Shown one piece after another: positions 1 to 11,885 of a stretch of 64,000 bases of DNA. Position numbers and translations under genes: made by a program. This DNA comes from Monilinia fructicola (lineage: Eukaryota > Ascomycota > Leotiomycetes > Helotiales > Sclerotiniaceae), in the NCBI GenBank assembly GCA_008692225.1, contig VICG01000011.1, positions 372,001-436,000 of the forward strand. Reading direction: 5' to 3'. Numbering within the stretch: position 1 is the first letter of the stretch; the number at the start of each line of letters is the position of its first letter. The notes under the pieces were generated by a model that saw only the letters and a program-made list of their open reading frames with translations, was not told the DNA's origin and did not search any database.

Positions 1-801
1 ACCAGTGCAGCACCATCTAGCAATCCCTTAGATTCCGGCTGGGATGCCGATCCCACGAGTCCCCGAGCTCAAAATTCTCAATCAACGCAACCGAAACCGG
101 CTACTTTCGCATGGTCTACTCCATCGCCAACAGCGCCTACATATCCCTCCAATTCCATAAATAGTGTTCTCCGCTCACAACAGAACACTACATCCCGCAC
201 AGTTACTCCTGACCTCTCCAGTTTTGGTGCTTTAACCCCATCCGCTACACAATTCTCACAGCCCCTCCAACCCCAGTCTAATTACTCAAATCCAATACAA
301 CCCCAATCATCATTTTCCCAACCTCAATCCGCCTTTCCACCACCCAAAACCTCAACCTCAACCATAAACTGGAACACTGCTGCCTCAGCTTCGAACCCCA
401 ACCCTTGGGCTTCAACACCCACAACTTCTTCCCTCTCACCTATCTCTCCACCGCCTTTAAATCAATCTTTATCCTCAATGAGTAACTCCATGTCTTCGCT
501 TTCTATGAATCAAATGAATCAAGCAAGACCAGCGTTGAATAGCTCACAGAGCGCGAATTCGTTTTCGAGTTTCTCGCTACCGCCACCACCTAGCGCTGGG
601 GTCGGGGGAGGTGCGAACTATAGTGCCTTTGGGGGTGCTAGTACGAGCGGGCAAGGGATGGGAGGGATGGGAGGGATGGGAGGGATGGGAGGTATAGGAA
701 GAATGGGGGTGGGGATGGCGCAGCAGAGACCGATGGTGCAGCAGCAGCAACAGCAGCCACAGAAGAAGAGTGGATTGGACGCTTATGAGAGTTTGTTGTG
801 A
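1..801 (+). CDS. C-terminal part of a SCY1/SCYL2-like pseudokinase (5' end outside window)
   Basis: Frame 1 is open from the first base of the window to a TGA at 799-801, so the gene begins upstream. The 266 visible residues are low-complexity Ser/Thr/Pro/Gln/Asn-rich sequence, followed by a GMGGMGG repeat (about 658-700), a Gln run (about 738-755) and the terminal motif SGLDAYESLL. Fungal SCY1-family (SCYL2/Scy2-type) pseudokinases have such a disordered tail and usually end in a very similar GLDKYESLL-like peptide, which is the basis of the call. These proteins are catalytically weak kinases linked to clathrin and TGN-endosome traffic. The kinase and HEAT-like domains should lie upstream and cannot be checked. 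The tail alone is limited evidence, so another Gln/Ser-rich adaptor remains possible. Confidence 0.6.
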   Translation, partial: TSAAPSSNPLDSGWDADPTSPRAQNSQSTQPKPATFAWSTPSPTAPTYPSNSINSVLRSQQNTTSRTVTPDLSSFGALTPSATQFSQPLQPQSNYSNPIQPQSSFSQPQSAFPPPKTSTSTINWNTAASASNPNPWASTPTTSSLSPISPPPLNQSLSSMSNSMSSLSMNQMNQARPALNSSQSANSFSSFSLPPPPSAGVGGGANYSAFGGASTSGQGMGGMGGMGGMGGIGRMGVGMAQQRPMVQQQQQQPQKKSGLDAYESLL

Positions 802-1316
802 AGGGTAAAGTTTATTATCATTTGAATAAGGGGTGAGGCAAAGAGGGAAGGGAAATAATGCTAGGTAGGGACCAAAAGTCAAATAAGATGGGTCTGCGTG
901 CCGGACGCCGGACACGTTTTGGAATGGGTAGGATGGAATGAAAGGGCAAAGGATGATTTGGTGGTTCTTGGATTGCCTTAAAAGCGGGAGCTGGTGGAGT
1001 TTCGAATGTAATAAAAGTACATATATACCTAGTGGGCAGAACATGAGCAGGCAGTGAAACGAGCGAACAATAATGATGTTTCTTTGAGCGAGTTACAGTT
1101 TAAAAATCAATACTCATCATCCATGCGGGTTTCGACAATAAATGCTCCGTCTGCATATGGGATGAGATAGTGTAAATCTTGATTTGATCCAAATGCGCTC
1201 TAAATCTTTCCAGCGTTTCTAGCCAAACAGTATGAATATAGATATACATGGAAGAAAATGGGTCGCTCTAATTTTTTCATCGCATTCATCCCACTTTCGC
1301 AGCTGGTTTGAGGAGG
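802..1316. other. Convergent 3' intergenic region
   Basis: This lies between the stop codons of the SCY1-like gene (+) and the carrier gene (-). It should hold both 3' UTRs and poly(A) signals. I see no further gene or repeat. The ORF on the minus strand over 577-1044 is a shadow of the low-complexity tail. Confidence 0.6.
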
Positions 1317-2548
1317 TTATAGTCCTTTATCCGCGCGCAATTTTCGGAAGAAATCTGTCACTCCGGTAAATACAACGAGTAGAATACCACCACCAGGTCC
1401 TAATCTCAGAACCTTTGGTAGGAATCCTTTATACAGTGCCGCAAAACCTTCTTCTTTCATCACCGTTCCAAGAGCTGGCCATGCCCAGTTGTATTTTGGA
1501 GCCAAGCCAGCGACCTTGGGACTGTTTTTGAATACGCGACTTCACAACATCCATGGGGGTGTTGAGGATTGTACCTGTGGTTCCACCAATCGCTCCCGAG
1601 ACCATGTTGACTAACATTTCCTGCTTCTTGCTCTCGGGCGTGGGCATTAATGCCTTGACTTGGAAGATGCATCCAAAGTATCCGGCGTTCCATAAGATGT
1701 GTCTCCACATTGTACTTTCCAGTCCGTTGTACAGAGCCAATGGCCCTTCGGCCTTCACGATCTTTGACACGCAATCAATCATTCCTGAGTATTTACCAGC
1801 GGAGGCGCGATCTTGAAGACGAATCTTGACGAGTTCGAAGGGCACGACTACGAACGATTCGGTTGCTCCAGCAGTGGCTCCAGTGAGAATAGAGAGGGAT
1901 TGGTTCATTTTGGCGACGCCAAATATGTCGCGGTAGAACTTTCCCCAGGATTCGTTGGCAGCGAATTTGGTGGCACGTTTGGGGGCTTCCATCAAGATTG
2001 GGGCTTCGATTCCGCGGTATAATCGAGAGACACTTTGTGTGAAGGTGTTAGGAATGGACATGCGATTGGAGAGGGAGGACGATTCAGAGGTACATACCCT
2101 TCATTCTTGATGATCTTCCTGAAGCAATCCACCATGCCATTGTAGCCATCTGGTCCCGCGGAGCTGGTTTGCAGCTGTCTATGCTCCGGTCAACATTCTG
2201 TGCGATATATCGGTGTACTGATGTATTGGGATATGCCAAATTTGAACTCACACTCTGGTCTTCACGACATCCAATGGGTACCTACATGAGTCAGTATGTT
2301 GCAGTAGGAGATGCTTGGAATGGCATGAGGGGCACTTGCATAATAAGAATCTATAGCAATTCCATAAAAATTAATTTATACGTTCCACAAGTTCGCTCAG
2401 TATAGATGGCCGGGAAGAACTCACTTCAGAGACACCTGCAATCGCACCTATATAGTCTCTATGAGCTTCAATTTCACAAAATGGGGTGAGGGGTAAGCAT
2501 ACCAGCTGCGAACTGGTAGACGAAGGGGAGAGGCTTTTCAGTGGACAT
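1317..2548 (-). CDS. Mitochondrial 2-oxodicarboxylate carrier (Odc family), six exons, one apparent frameshift
   Basis: A mitochondrial carrier family (SLC25) protein of the inner membrane, exchanging 2-oxoadipate/2-oxoglutarate. Exons on the minus strand are 2548-2503, 2447-2425, 2350-2340, 2281-2252, 2178-2098 and 2032-1317. Conceptual joining gives about 301 residues, normal for the family. All three carrier signatures are present (YPLDVVKTR, VPFELVKIR, TPMDVVKSR), and the segments GIEAPILMEAPKRATKFA and ESTMWRHILWNAGYFG are typical of Odc1/Odc2. The start MSTEKPLPFVYQFAAG matches the usual N-terminus. The frame breaks once, after VKSRIQ: the T5 run at 1525-1529 (A5 on the coding strand) has one base too many, and removing one restores NSPKVAGLAPKYNW. 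The second intron is GT-AG. The intron after the 11-nt exon starts with GCAAGT, making it a GC-AG intron. Confidence 0.88.
2340..2350 (-). other. 11-nt microexon of the carrier gene, followed by a GC-AG intron
   Basis: The coding-strand sequence is ATTCTTATTAT, preceded by CTATAG (acceptor) and followed by GCAAGT (the consensus for GC donors). It supplies I-L-I-M (with the G of the next exon) between GVSE and YPLDVVKTR, exactly filling the first carrier helix. No other reading of 2282-2424 joins the two flanking exons in frame. Confidence 0.75.
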
Positions 2549-3500
2549 GATTGCGATTGAGACTAGAAAATGGTCAGAGGCGCGTATTGGATTTTTGTCA
2601 CAAATTGAAGTCTTGTAGATAAAATGGTCGTCGGTGTGGTGTAGCGTACCTCAATTGGTTGTCTATCTATCTCTGACTGCTGAGAAATTATTCGGATCTT
2701 GTGCTCTGTACAACGACATCCATACCCCAGAAATATTGGGGCTCGCTCTCAGCTCTTCCGTTCGGATAGTTGCGTGTGGATTGATTCGTTTGATTCCACT
2801 CATGCAGTACCCTGACTACGTACTAGAGTAGCCGACAGTCGGAGCAGCGAAAACAAATGACCGAAAGGATTAGATAGTAGATAGCCGTGGACCTAGCAGA
2901 TAGTAGATAATCAGTCCTAGAGACAGATAGACCAATAGACAGACAGATAGATAGATAGATAAACATAGACAGAATTATTAGATGTAGACATAGAGATAGA
3001 CATAGACATAGAATTATTAGACATAGACATAGATATAGATATAGATAACCTATAGACATAGATATAGATATAGATATAAACATAGACATAGACATAGACA
3101 TAGACATAGACATAGACATAGACATAGACATAGACATAGACATAGACATAGACATAGACATAGACATAGACATACGGAGTAGACAAGGGTAATTGGAGGG
3201 GAAAGGAAAGTCTAAGCTCGCTAAAAGGTTAAGGAAAAACACGCTAGTGATGTATAGAAAGAGAAAGCGCGTTATAAGTTATGAAATCGCGTATTCATCT
3301 CCACAAAGTGCAAGAACTATCCCAGCGACAATACAAGTAACCTTGGAACCTTTCAATTTTGGTTTCGATACAAGCTATTTTGATATCTATCTTGATGTTA
3401 CTACTCTCATTCAGTCACTCACTCACTCATTCTCTCATTCTCTCAATAATATCATATCATATCTCATGTACTTTATCAATCCATCATTTGTGAAGATATA
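2549..3500. other. Divergent intergenic region between carrier and DNA2
   Basis: This 950-bp spacer separates two divergently oriented genes and so must hold both promoters. It contains a hexanucleotide microsatellite. Apart from that I see only short TCAC/TCAT-rich tracts (about 3409-3445) just upstream of DNA2. No ORF in it looks real. Confidence 0.55.
2935..3173. repeat. ACATAG/GATATA microsatellite
   Basis: Imperfect GATA- and ACATAGAC-type repeats begin near 2935 and become a near-perfect (ACATAG)n tract from about 3080 to 3173. The Met-Ser and Val-Tyr dipeptide ORFs on the minus strand are products of this repeat and not genes. Confidence 0.95.
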
Positions 3501-6500
3501 ATGCCTCTTCAAAAGTCCTTTTCTGATACAAATCATTCAGGAAAAGAGAATAATGTATGTGTATCATTCTAACTATTGAAATCAATCAGTTATAGATTGG
3601 TTTCATGAACTAACGGAAGCTAATTAAACAAACAAAAAAGTCGAGACCAAAATTCGGATTGAAGAAAGGTTATCAGAACCAACCCCAAAAGTCGAAAGTG
3701 CCTGTGAAACCATTAGCAGAGAAAGCACCAATTCCTGTCTCGACAACGACGAAGAATATACTGAATAACTTTCAATACCGGGAACCAGGCGGCAAGAATG
3801 ATGACTCAAAAGATATAATAAATCTGGTGTCATCCGAGGCAGATACTAAGAATACCACACCCATCCAAGAAGAAGCGCCAGAATTCCACGAAGGATGGGA
3901 AGAGTTCTGTAGAGGAAGACGTTTTTATCGAAGACCCCGCTCCTGCAGATATACCCTCCACACCATCAATAGGGTTCGATCCTACACAAAATGCCGATTT
4001 CAAACGACCATTCAAGGCAGTGTCCCCAGATGATCGCATAATTTTGGGATACCAAAAGAGACATCCATCAATTTCCCTATCCGCCTAGTGGCAACTTGGG
4101 CAAGAGAAAGCGAGGGGATGGCGAGATCAATAGGGCACAGAGCTCTTCACCTATATTGGGACATTCTCCTCAAGCAGATTCTCTTCCTCAACCGGGACCA
4201 GAAGTAGATATGTGGATGCGATTAGCTCAGAAGGATAACAAGCTCTCACGAATTATGGATAATGCGTCGCCGCAATCGTCTAAAGAAGGAAACACGCCTA
4301 GAGGGTTGACACGATCAAGAAGCCTTGGAAACCCATTGAATCCAAAGAGGCATCAGCCTAGCAGGATAGGAAAAAATAGAAAGATCGATACTCCGGGTTT
4401 GATGCGGCGACTGCAGGAAGATTACAAGCCAAAGAATATCTCTGGTGGCCCGTCAAGTTCATCACCTCTTCCTGACAGAGGATTATTTCCAACCGAAGGG
4501 CCAAGTTCCCCGCTTGGACGAAGAGGAACTGAGAAGAGGACATCACCCCTAAAAAGGAGACTTGAACCGCCATCATCACCAACCAGAAACTTTGAGTCTG
4601 CTGCGCTTCCGCCTAGCCCAGTGAGACCTTCTACTTCCGAGTCAGATTATGGTTCTGATGATGGTCTTGACGAAATTGGTGGAATGATACTTACGGCTAT
4701 CGAATCACAAACCCAGGCTCCACCTGCAGCATCATTGTCACGTCCACTACCCCCACCCCAAGAATACGAGTCGCCGACGAAGTCAAAGGCTTACTTTGGG
4801 CATGTACCACCGAACCTTTCCAAAAGCCACAGCACTTTGAAAGCAGTGGATTATGAGAGTGATGAATTTGGTGAAGGGTTGGATGATGATGATTTTGATG
4901 CCGCGTTTGCTGGATCAGTTCCGGCTGATGATGTAGAGCTTCCACCATCAAAGCATAGAGGCGCAGCATTTCACAAGGGAGAGTCCGATGATGAATATGG
5001 TGATGATATAGATGATTCGGATTTTGCGGCTGCGGAGATGGCAGCAACTCAATCACTCAAACAATCAGCCAATAGCTTAATGCCTGTACGTCCGAGAGAT
5101 CCATAGCAATATATTATCAATTGAACGCTAAGAAATGTCTAGTCTATGGAAAAAGTTCGCGCTATTCAGAGATATCTTGTCACCATGATAGATGATAATC
5201 AGTTTGAAGGTTCTAATGGTAAATTGCACCCAGAAAAGGTAAAAATCTATGACCCAATGTCTTGATTTAGCTAATTAGCCCAAGATACTATATCTCCAAC
5301 CTGAACGCTCTAAAGTCAAGAGAATGGTATACCTCCGAGGCACCTGGATTGATACTCCTGTGACGACAAAAGCCTTTGTTCATATCATTGGGAAGTTTGA
5401 CTCGCAGGGGATTTGTATTATAGATGATAATTCTGGTTTGATCATTCTTCACCCGGACCATTTGATTTCTGCGCTCGTAGTAGCAGACTCCTTTGGATGC
5501 ACTCGTCGTGCAGTTCTCCAAGATAGGGTCAAAGCTACTAGTGAGTCATCGCCATCGATGCTTTATGGAACGATCTTGCATGAGATCTTTCAGGCTGCAA
5601 TGCTTGCTAATCGCTGGGACGCGATATTTTCTGGGTGAGAGCTGATAGACAAGCTTGCTCAAAGACACCTTGAAGACTTGTATGTCATTAAAGTGGAAAT
5701 ACCCCCAGGCTGTGGAATACCTACATAGTAAGATGGGGGAGTTGCAAGCATGGGCAGAACTGTTTGTATCATCTCAACCTAAAGTAAGTAAAACATGTTG
5801 TTCTCTATTTTCCATGCTGATTCCGTCTAGCCTGGAGCTCTCGTAAAGGCTGGTAATGGGGATACTGTCGCTATGTGTGTTAGTAATCTTCTTGATGTTG
5901 AGGAGCACGTCTGGTCACCAATGTATGGGTTGAAAGGTAACATTGATGCTACCGTACAGATTACAATGAGAGATGGAAAAGAGCAAAGAATACTCACTGC
6001 TCCTTTTGAGGTCAAGACAGGAAAGAATCCTAGCGTCGCTAATCGGGCTCAAACCGCACTTTACAATCTTCTCATATCCGATCGATATGATGTCGAAATT
6101 GCTTATGGCATTTTATATTACATGGAGACCTCGGAAACCATCAGAATTCCTGCTATTCGTCACGAACTTCGCCATATGATCATGCAGCGTAATGAGTTAG
6201 CATGTTTTGTTCGAGAAAAGAATGCCCAACTTCCACCCATGCTTAAAAAGGAGAACATGTGTGGTAGATGTTATGCCAAAAATACCTGCTTCATCTATCA
6301 CAAACTGGCCGACGATGGAAATGGTGAGACAAGCGGGATGAAGGAAAAGTTTGATGAGGTTGTCAAACATCTTACACCGAAGCATAAAGAGTTCTTCCTA
6401 AAATGGGATGATCTCCTTACCAAAGAAGAGAAGGATTCCTTGAAATTTCGTCGAGAGTTATGGACTATGCTTAGCTCAGAGAGAGAAAAAGCTTGGTAGA

Positions 6501-8746
6501 TGTTTTTCGAATGTCATCATTGAGCCTGGATCAGCATACGAGGATCATAATAACGAGAAGATTAACCGATATCGATACACTATGATCAAGCCCACTCCAG
6601 CACCAGAGTTTTCCTTCATGGACTCTCAAATAATCGTGGGGGAACCTATTGTCATTTCAGATGAAAAGGGTCATTTTGCTCTCGCCAAAGGTTATGTTAC
6701 TAACGTACGAGCAAAGAGGATTACCGTCGCCGTTGATCGTCGTTTGCATAATGCTCGTATTAGACAGCCTGGATTTGATGAGGTTAATAACCAAGTCTTT
6801 GCTAGTATCATGGAGGTCGCTTCTGAAGGATCTACACCAGCGGATTCTGTCGGTAAAATTGTGGATGTTCCAATTCTTTATAGGCTCGATAAGGATGAAT
6901 TCAGTAACGGTCTTGCCACCGTTCGGAACAATCTCATTCAAATCATGACTGAGGGACTTTTCGGGTCACGCGAGATTCGAGGTCTTGTCGTCGATCTTAA
7001 TGCCCCTCGTTTCAAACCACATTCCACGCAGTACACACTCAAAGACCGCTCGTGTATCAATGTGGATCAGCGTCGTGCTATCGAAAAAGTCATGTCCGCA
7101 CAAGATTATGCCCTTGTACTCGGTATGCCTGGTACCGGAAAGACTACTACCATTGCTCATATTATTCGAGCTCTTGTTTCTCAGGGAAAGTCTGTTCTCC
7201 TGACTTCATATACTCATACAGCTGTAGACAATATTCTCCTCAAACTTCGCGACGATTCAATCCCCATTTTGCGTCTCGGAACGAGAGCTAAAATCCACCC
7301 TGATGTTCAAGAGTTTGCCAAACTCGCAGTGGACCCCAAACAAACCATGGAAGAAATCCGAAGTGTCTGGCACGATACGCCAATTATCGCCACCAGCTGT
7401 CTTGGGATCAATCATCCGATATTCAACGAACGTACATTCGACTACTGCATCGTGGATGAAGCTTCCCAGATTACGCTGCCCGTTTGCGTTGGTCCTATCC
7501 GTCTTGCACGTACATTTATCCTTGTCGGAGATCATAATCAACTGCCTCCATTAGTGAAAGACGAAGAAGCTCGAAAAAGGCGGCTTAGATATATCTCTCT
7601 TCAAATACCTCTCTGAAGCGCACCCTCAAAGCGTCGTCTATCTCGAACATCAATACCGTATGAATGCCGACGTAATGGCTCTCTCCAACACACTCATCTA
7701 CAATGGACGTCTCAAATGCGGTAGCGACTCAGTAGCTACTCGCAAAATCATCATTCCCGAAATGGATGCTTTAAAAGCACATCATCATACGCCCAACAGT
7801 ATTCTTCATAGTACCCAGAAATCTATTTGCTTGGAACCAAAAAGGGGACGATGCTGGTTACGAGATTTGTTGGATCCAGATGTTACAGTGGCGTTTGTGG
7901 ATACAGATGGACTGGGGGATGCAGCAAGGGAAAGCGAGAAGGGAAATAGAACCGTTAATGATGTGGAAGCTAAAATTGTCACGCAGCTTGTCACCTCTTT
8001 GATATCCACGGGTGTCGATCCTGCTGAAATAGGAGTAATGACGCATTACCGATCTCAATTAGCATTGCTGAAGGATGGATTAAGAAGCGCCAAGGGAGTG
8101 GAAATGCACACAGCCGATCGTTTCCAGGGAAGAGATAAAGAAGTCATAGTACTAAGCTTGGTGCGAAGTAACGAGACGGGAAATATTGGAGAGCTTCTGA
8201 AGGACTGGAGAAGAATTAATGTAGCATTCACAAGAGCAAAGACCAAGTTGTTAGTAGTTGGAAGTAGGGGTACACTCAAGGGAAGTGGGGAAAGAAGAGA
8301 CGGGGACAAACCTGAGGAGATGGTCTGTCGATTTGTGAAATTGATGGAAGAAAAGAAATGGATTTATGAGCTAAGTGCGGACCAATTCTTGGGGGCATCA
8401 TTGGGAAATAGTAGGGAGTCAGACGCAAGGGAGTGTGACCGGGGGATCCTCGCAGTGGGTCAGGCTGGAGAAGAATACAGTGGGAGGGAAGAAGAAGCTC
8501 GTTAATGCATTGATGGATATCGAGGAGGATGGAAATGATAAGGAGAACTTTGGGGTGGGTGGCAGGAGTATGAAGAAAGATGAAAGGGTTATCAAGAGTG
8601 GCAAACACAAACATCAGCCGAAGAGAATCACAGGGGGGTTGGCGCCAAACAAAGGGAACGTGAAGTTGGGGAGTGTTTTGATGGATTTGGTTAACGATGC
8701 GATATTGATTTGTCTGAGGTCTGGCGCTGGAAATACGAACGCGTAG
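3501..8746 (+). CDS. DNA2: DNA2-type DNA replication nuclease/helicase, with six apparent frameshifts and one in-frame stop
   Basis: Dna2 processes long Okazaki flaps and resects double-strand breaks in the nucleus. Exons: 3501-3554, 3641-5085, 5143-5238, 5285-5783 and 5831-8746. After frame repair it is about 1667 residues, normal for fungi. Visible domains: a disordered N-terminus with a KKKRQ basic cluster; a RecB-like nuclease with FEVKTGK; Fe-S cysteines in DSFGCTRR and CGRCYAKNTC; and SF1 helicase motifs GMPGTGKTTT (I), SYTHTAVDN (Ia), DEASQ (II), GDHNQLPPL (III), EHQYRMN (IV), TADRFQGRDKEV (V) and INVAFTRAK (VI). The frame breaks by one extra base at C3 3860-3862, A4 4054-4057, C5 5702-5706, A5 6486-6490, A5 7574-7578 and G5 8391-8395. 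TGA at 5636-5638 interrupts the frame where the family often has Arg (CGA). The acceptor before 5285 could instead be at 5278. Essential in studied fungi, so consensus error is more likely than loss. Confidence 0.9.
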
Positions 8747-9614
8747 GATTTATATCATGACTAGGTGATTTGGGCTAGATATGGGATGGACTGGGGTGTC
8801 TGGTTTGGCTTCCATCGTAGGGCTGGGTTTGGATTCAGTATATATTTTGCATTATATGTTTAAGGTATGGATATTCATCTGTAGGGTATGGAATAGGAAA
8901 GTATGTTGTTTAGGGTATTCATACACTCTTTGTTTTCATAGAGTTTGGGGAGAGGAGTATTTGATCATCTGAGCGTTTACTCCCACAGCATATATTGAGC
9001 GGCGTCTTATCAATAACAGAAGATACCCCATTTGCTCGAAAACTAAGTTGCATATTCCTGTGCTTCACTGCGTTGAATGCTTATTCTTGGGAGGTGTTTC
9101 GAAAAACGAGCTCTAGTTCATCAACATCAAAAGTATCAACTCGGACATAATTTCAAGGAAGGGAAAATAAAAGATTCGATCACGATAATAATCAGACAAT
9201 GGTGGGATTAATGACATTTCAGTTGCAACACCGTCCAAACTTACTTCAATGCCACATCATCTTGAAAATTTGTAAATGGGATAAAAGCAACGAGGTTTGT
9301 ATTCACAATGTAGGTTTGACTAATCTTCGTTCATGTGACTGAATACTATTGGAAGGTAATTGAAATGGGGTGCGAATTCGCGGACTGCTCCTTGGGAATC
9401 AGTTTTGGGTGGAATGGTGACGTACGTCGGGTTTGAGGGGTTGATGCAGAAGACGTTGCGACACTTCTTTGTGCGGTACAACATATTTATTCGAGAGGAT
9501 GGCCCTTCGAAGCTCAAGAAATGCCATCACGGCTGGCTCTTCACATGTTAACTGTGGTCTACGGTTCGAAAAGAGAGAGAGCCACATACATACGGGTCAA
9601 AACTTTCTAGTTTA
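8747..9614. other. Intergenic region without recognised features
   Basis: Downstream of DNA2 there are only short ORFs without recognisable similarity. The two small minus-strand ORFs at 9320-9587 may be the eroded 3' continuation of the relic at 9615-10292, but they carry no motif I can name. Confidence 0.4.
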
Positions 9615-10292
9615 GAGAAGTTGACCAAACTGTTTGTGATCTGAAACAAGACCGCCCTCCTGGAGATCTTCAGCACTTTCGAATTTCTCGATATGGAAGA
9701 TGTCGTATCCCATAGGGTCGTCATCCCAGCTTTTTCCGACGCTCAATAGGACAAACGTGATAAACCCATGAAAAGGCTGGATCTTTCGAGCTTCAAACTT
9801 GGGACATCGCCATAGTCAGCCTCTATAGAAAAATGGGGATTCATTTGGGAATTCCGTATCTAGGACCCGATTGCTAAATGTATGTTCCCACTTCAAACTC
9901 AGACCGTTCATAACCTTGACACCCTCGTTGCCAAGACGTGCAAGAATCAACATGAAGACCGTGGGAAGCTCGATGTAAAGCTGATCCGAACTCTCTTCCG
10001 TAGATTTTTGAAATCTCCTCCGCCCACCCGGAAGATGTTCTGTCGCCGCTGGTCGCCTGGTCGTCGAAAAAAAGGGGGTTTTTCCAATCGAGCGTCGTGT
10101 AACCATATTTGTATGATTCCCAAATGCGACTGGGTAGGCATGGTAGACTCCTTTGCGAGCCAAGAGCGGGCCTACGCCACTTTTTGATGGGATGAAGTCA
10201 TGTTGCGAGTGGTTCTGAGGGATGACGGAGAGCCTTGGATTGCGATCTTTAAGTATCGATGATATACTCCCATCATAACGAAAACAATACAT
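9615..10292 (-). pseudogene. Probable frameshifted or decayed protein-coding gene of unknown family
   Basis: On the minus strand, protein-like segments occur in alternating frames. These include MYCFRYDGSISSILKDRN and DFIPSKSGVGPLLARKG, then in another frame RIWESYKYGYTTLDW and TSSGWAEEISKIYGREF. The first frame then resumes with LPTVFMLILARLGNEGVKVMN and KWEHTFSNRVLDTEF. A third stretch runs to about 9615 with GFITFVLLSVGKSWDDDPMG and FHIEKFESAEDLQE and ends in GQLL and a stop. Composition and continuity suggest one protein broken by several indels. I do not recognise the family. It may be a pseudogene, or a gene damaged by consensus error like its neighbours. Confidence 0.35.
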
Positions 10293-11885
10293 ACTAAAGT
10301 GTAGGATGAGCAGTTTGCGTAGTTGTTGATTTCGTTGATCTATTGCTATCCATTGCTAAAGTCGAAGCTTAGGAAGGGTTTCAATATTCACCATGGAGAA
10401 TGGAATTGTGGGTTCCGAATGGTTGTTTTCGCGAAGTGTTCTATGATGAGTCGATGGATGTGCAGGTGATTCGTTTCCATCATTACAGCAAGTTCTTATT
10501 GCACATATGATTGTGCGAGAGTAAAGGATACAATAAATCTCAGACTCATCACTTTGTGGTTCATCTGAGTCTTTTTACTTCTTCGCAACCGATTCTTCAT
10601 GATAATGTATACAATACAGATCTAAGTTTGAGAATAGTTCACAGGAGCAGAACCAGAGATAGCAAAAGTGGATGTGAAAAAATCTGTACGTGCCCCCATT
10701 CATAACACTCCTCTTCATCAAGGACGACCTTATATCTCTTAGCAAGCGAAGGTAGATGGTACATAAAATCGACAACTGTAGTATTAAAAGGGTTTATCCG
10801 AGTGCAAATCATGCCAGGACTTGGCGTCTATCCGCCTCCAAGTCCCTTTTCCATAACAGGATCCTCATGTGTCAATGTCTCGGGAGTATCTATAGTCCAC
10901 GTTGCAAACAGGATCCATACACGGTACCATAGAATTTATCTTTCGTCATACGTGCTGAAGCTGAGTACTAGCTGGCAGTTAGCTGTTATATGTGATACGA
11001 TGTTATCGATGCGCATATATATAAATATATTCCCTATGCAAATGTTTCAAGATGTAAAGAGAAAGTACAAAATGGCAAAAAACAGCAAGACCGGGCATCT
11101 AGTATAGAAAGCGAGTGAGAGCCCCAGGTAGCCATTTCTGCCGATGGAAACCGCGTCGGTTGGCAAGAATACTCGATTTTTGGTGGGCTCGACTGCCGGC
11201 ATTCATATGATTGTGATTAGTCATTATGGGAATCAATTGCAACGGGGATTCGAATTTCTCTCCTCATTCCAAAGGTCCAAAGACATAATCTTTTAACTGT
11301 CTATTTCCACCTGGAATGATAGGTCAGATGATAGTTTGATCGTTGATTTTTTCTCAGAACAATGGGTCAAGATGTGCCGACATATATTGAATCACGAGGA
11401 GAAAATCTTTCGAATGACCATGCTGGTCACAAGCCATACATCTAGAGACGTTAGAAATGGCATCACTCGATCTAAACAACAATTTCATGGCAATAAATAT
11501 TCATATACAGATCATATGTTGCGTTGCTGAAATATTTTAAGATTCCATCACTATTCATTGAAGCCATGAATCACAAATCACGTTTCATGAAGTGAATAAA
11601 CGAATGAACGAATCATCGCATGATACTCATCAATTTTGTTCAAACCAAGAGCAATTTCAACTTTGAAATCTTTCGTGTTATCACATAACCTTCCAGCTAA
11701 TTCCGCGGGAATACCAATATAGAGACCAAGTTATGCCCTCAACAAGCGAGCCCCTTTTTCTAATCACCGCCACACAGAGTATGACCCCCAAGTCATTCTC
11801 ATCCACCAAAAGAGTTTCGTCTGATATTCAATCATCAATTAACGCCGATCTTGAAGTTCCATCTTAAAGGTCGTTCAGACCACAA
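10293..11885. other. Intergenic region, nothing recognised
   Basis: About 1.6 kb of ordinary composition. It has short unsupported ORFs only, with no RNA gene, repeat array or transposon end that I can identify. Confidence 0.4.

Noticed and set aside
577..1044. 155-aa minus-strand ORF
   Set aside because: Shadow of the low-complexity C-terminal tail of the SCY1-like gene.
2823..3242. Met-Ser and Val-Tyr repeat ORFs
   Set aside because: Products of the ACATAG microsatellite in the divergent promoter region.
3555..4095. A hidden intron explaining the two N-terminal frame changes of DNA2
   Set aside because: The intermediate frame is itself clearly coding (SKKKRQNSTKDGKS to SPDDRIILGYQ), and the GT-AG pair tested gives the wrong phase.
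3501..8746. Programmed ribosomal frameshifting in DNA2
   Set aside because: Six shifts in plain homopolymers, also seen in unrelated genes, without slippery-site or pausing structure; sequence error is simpler.
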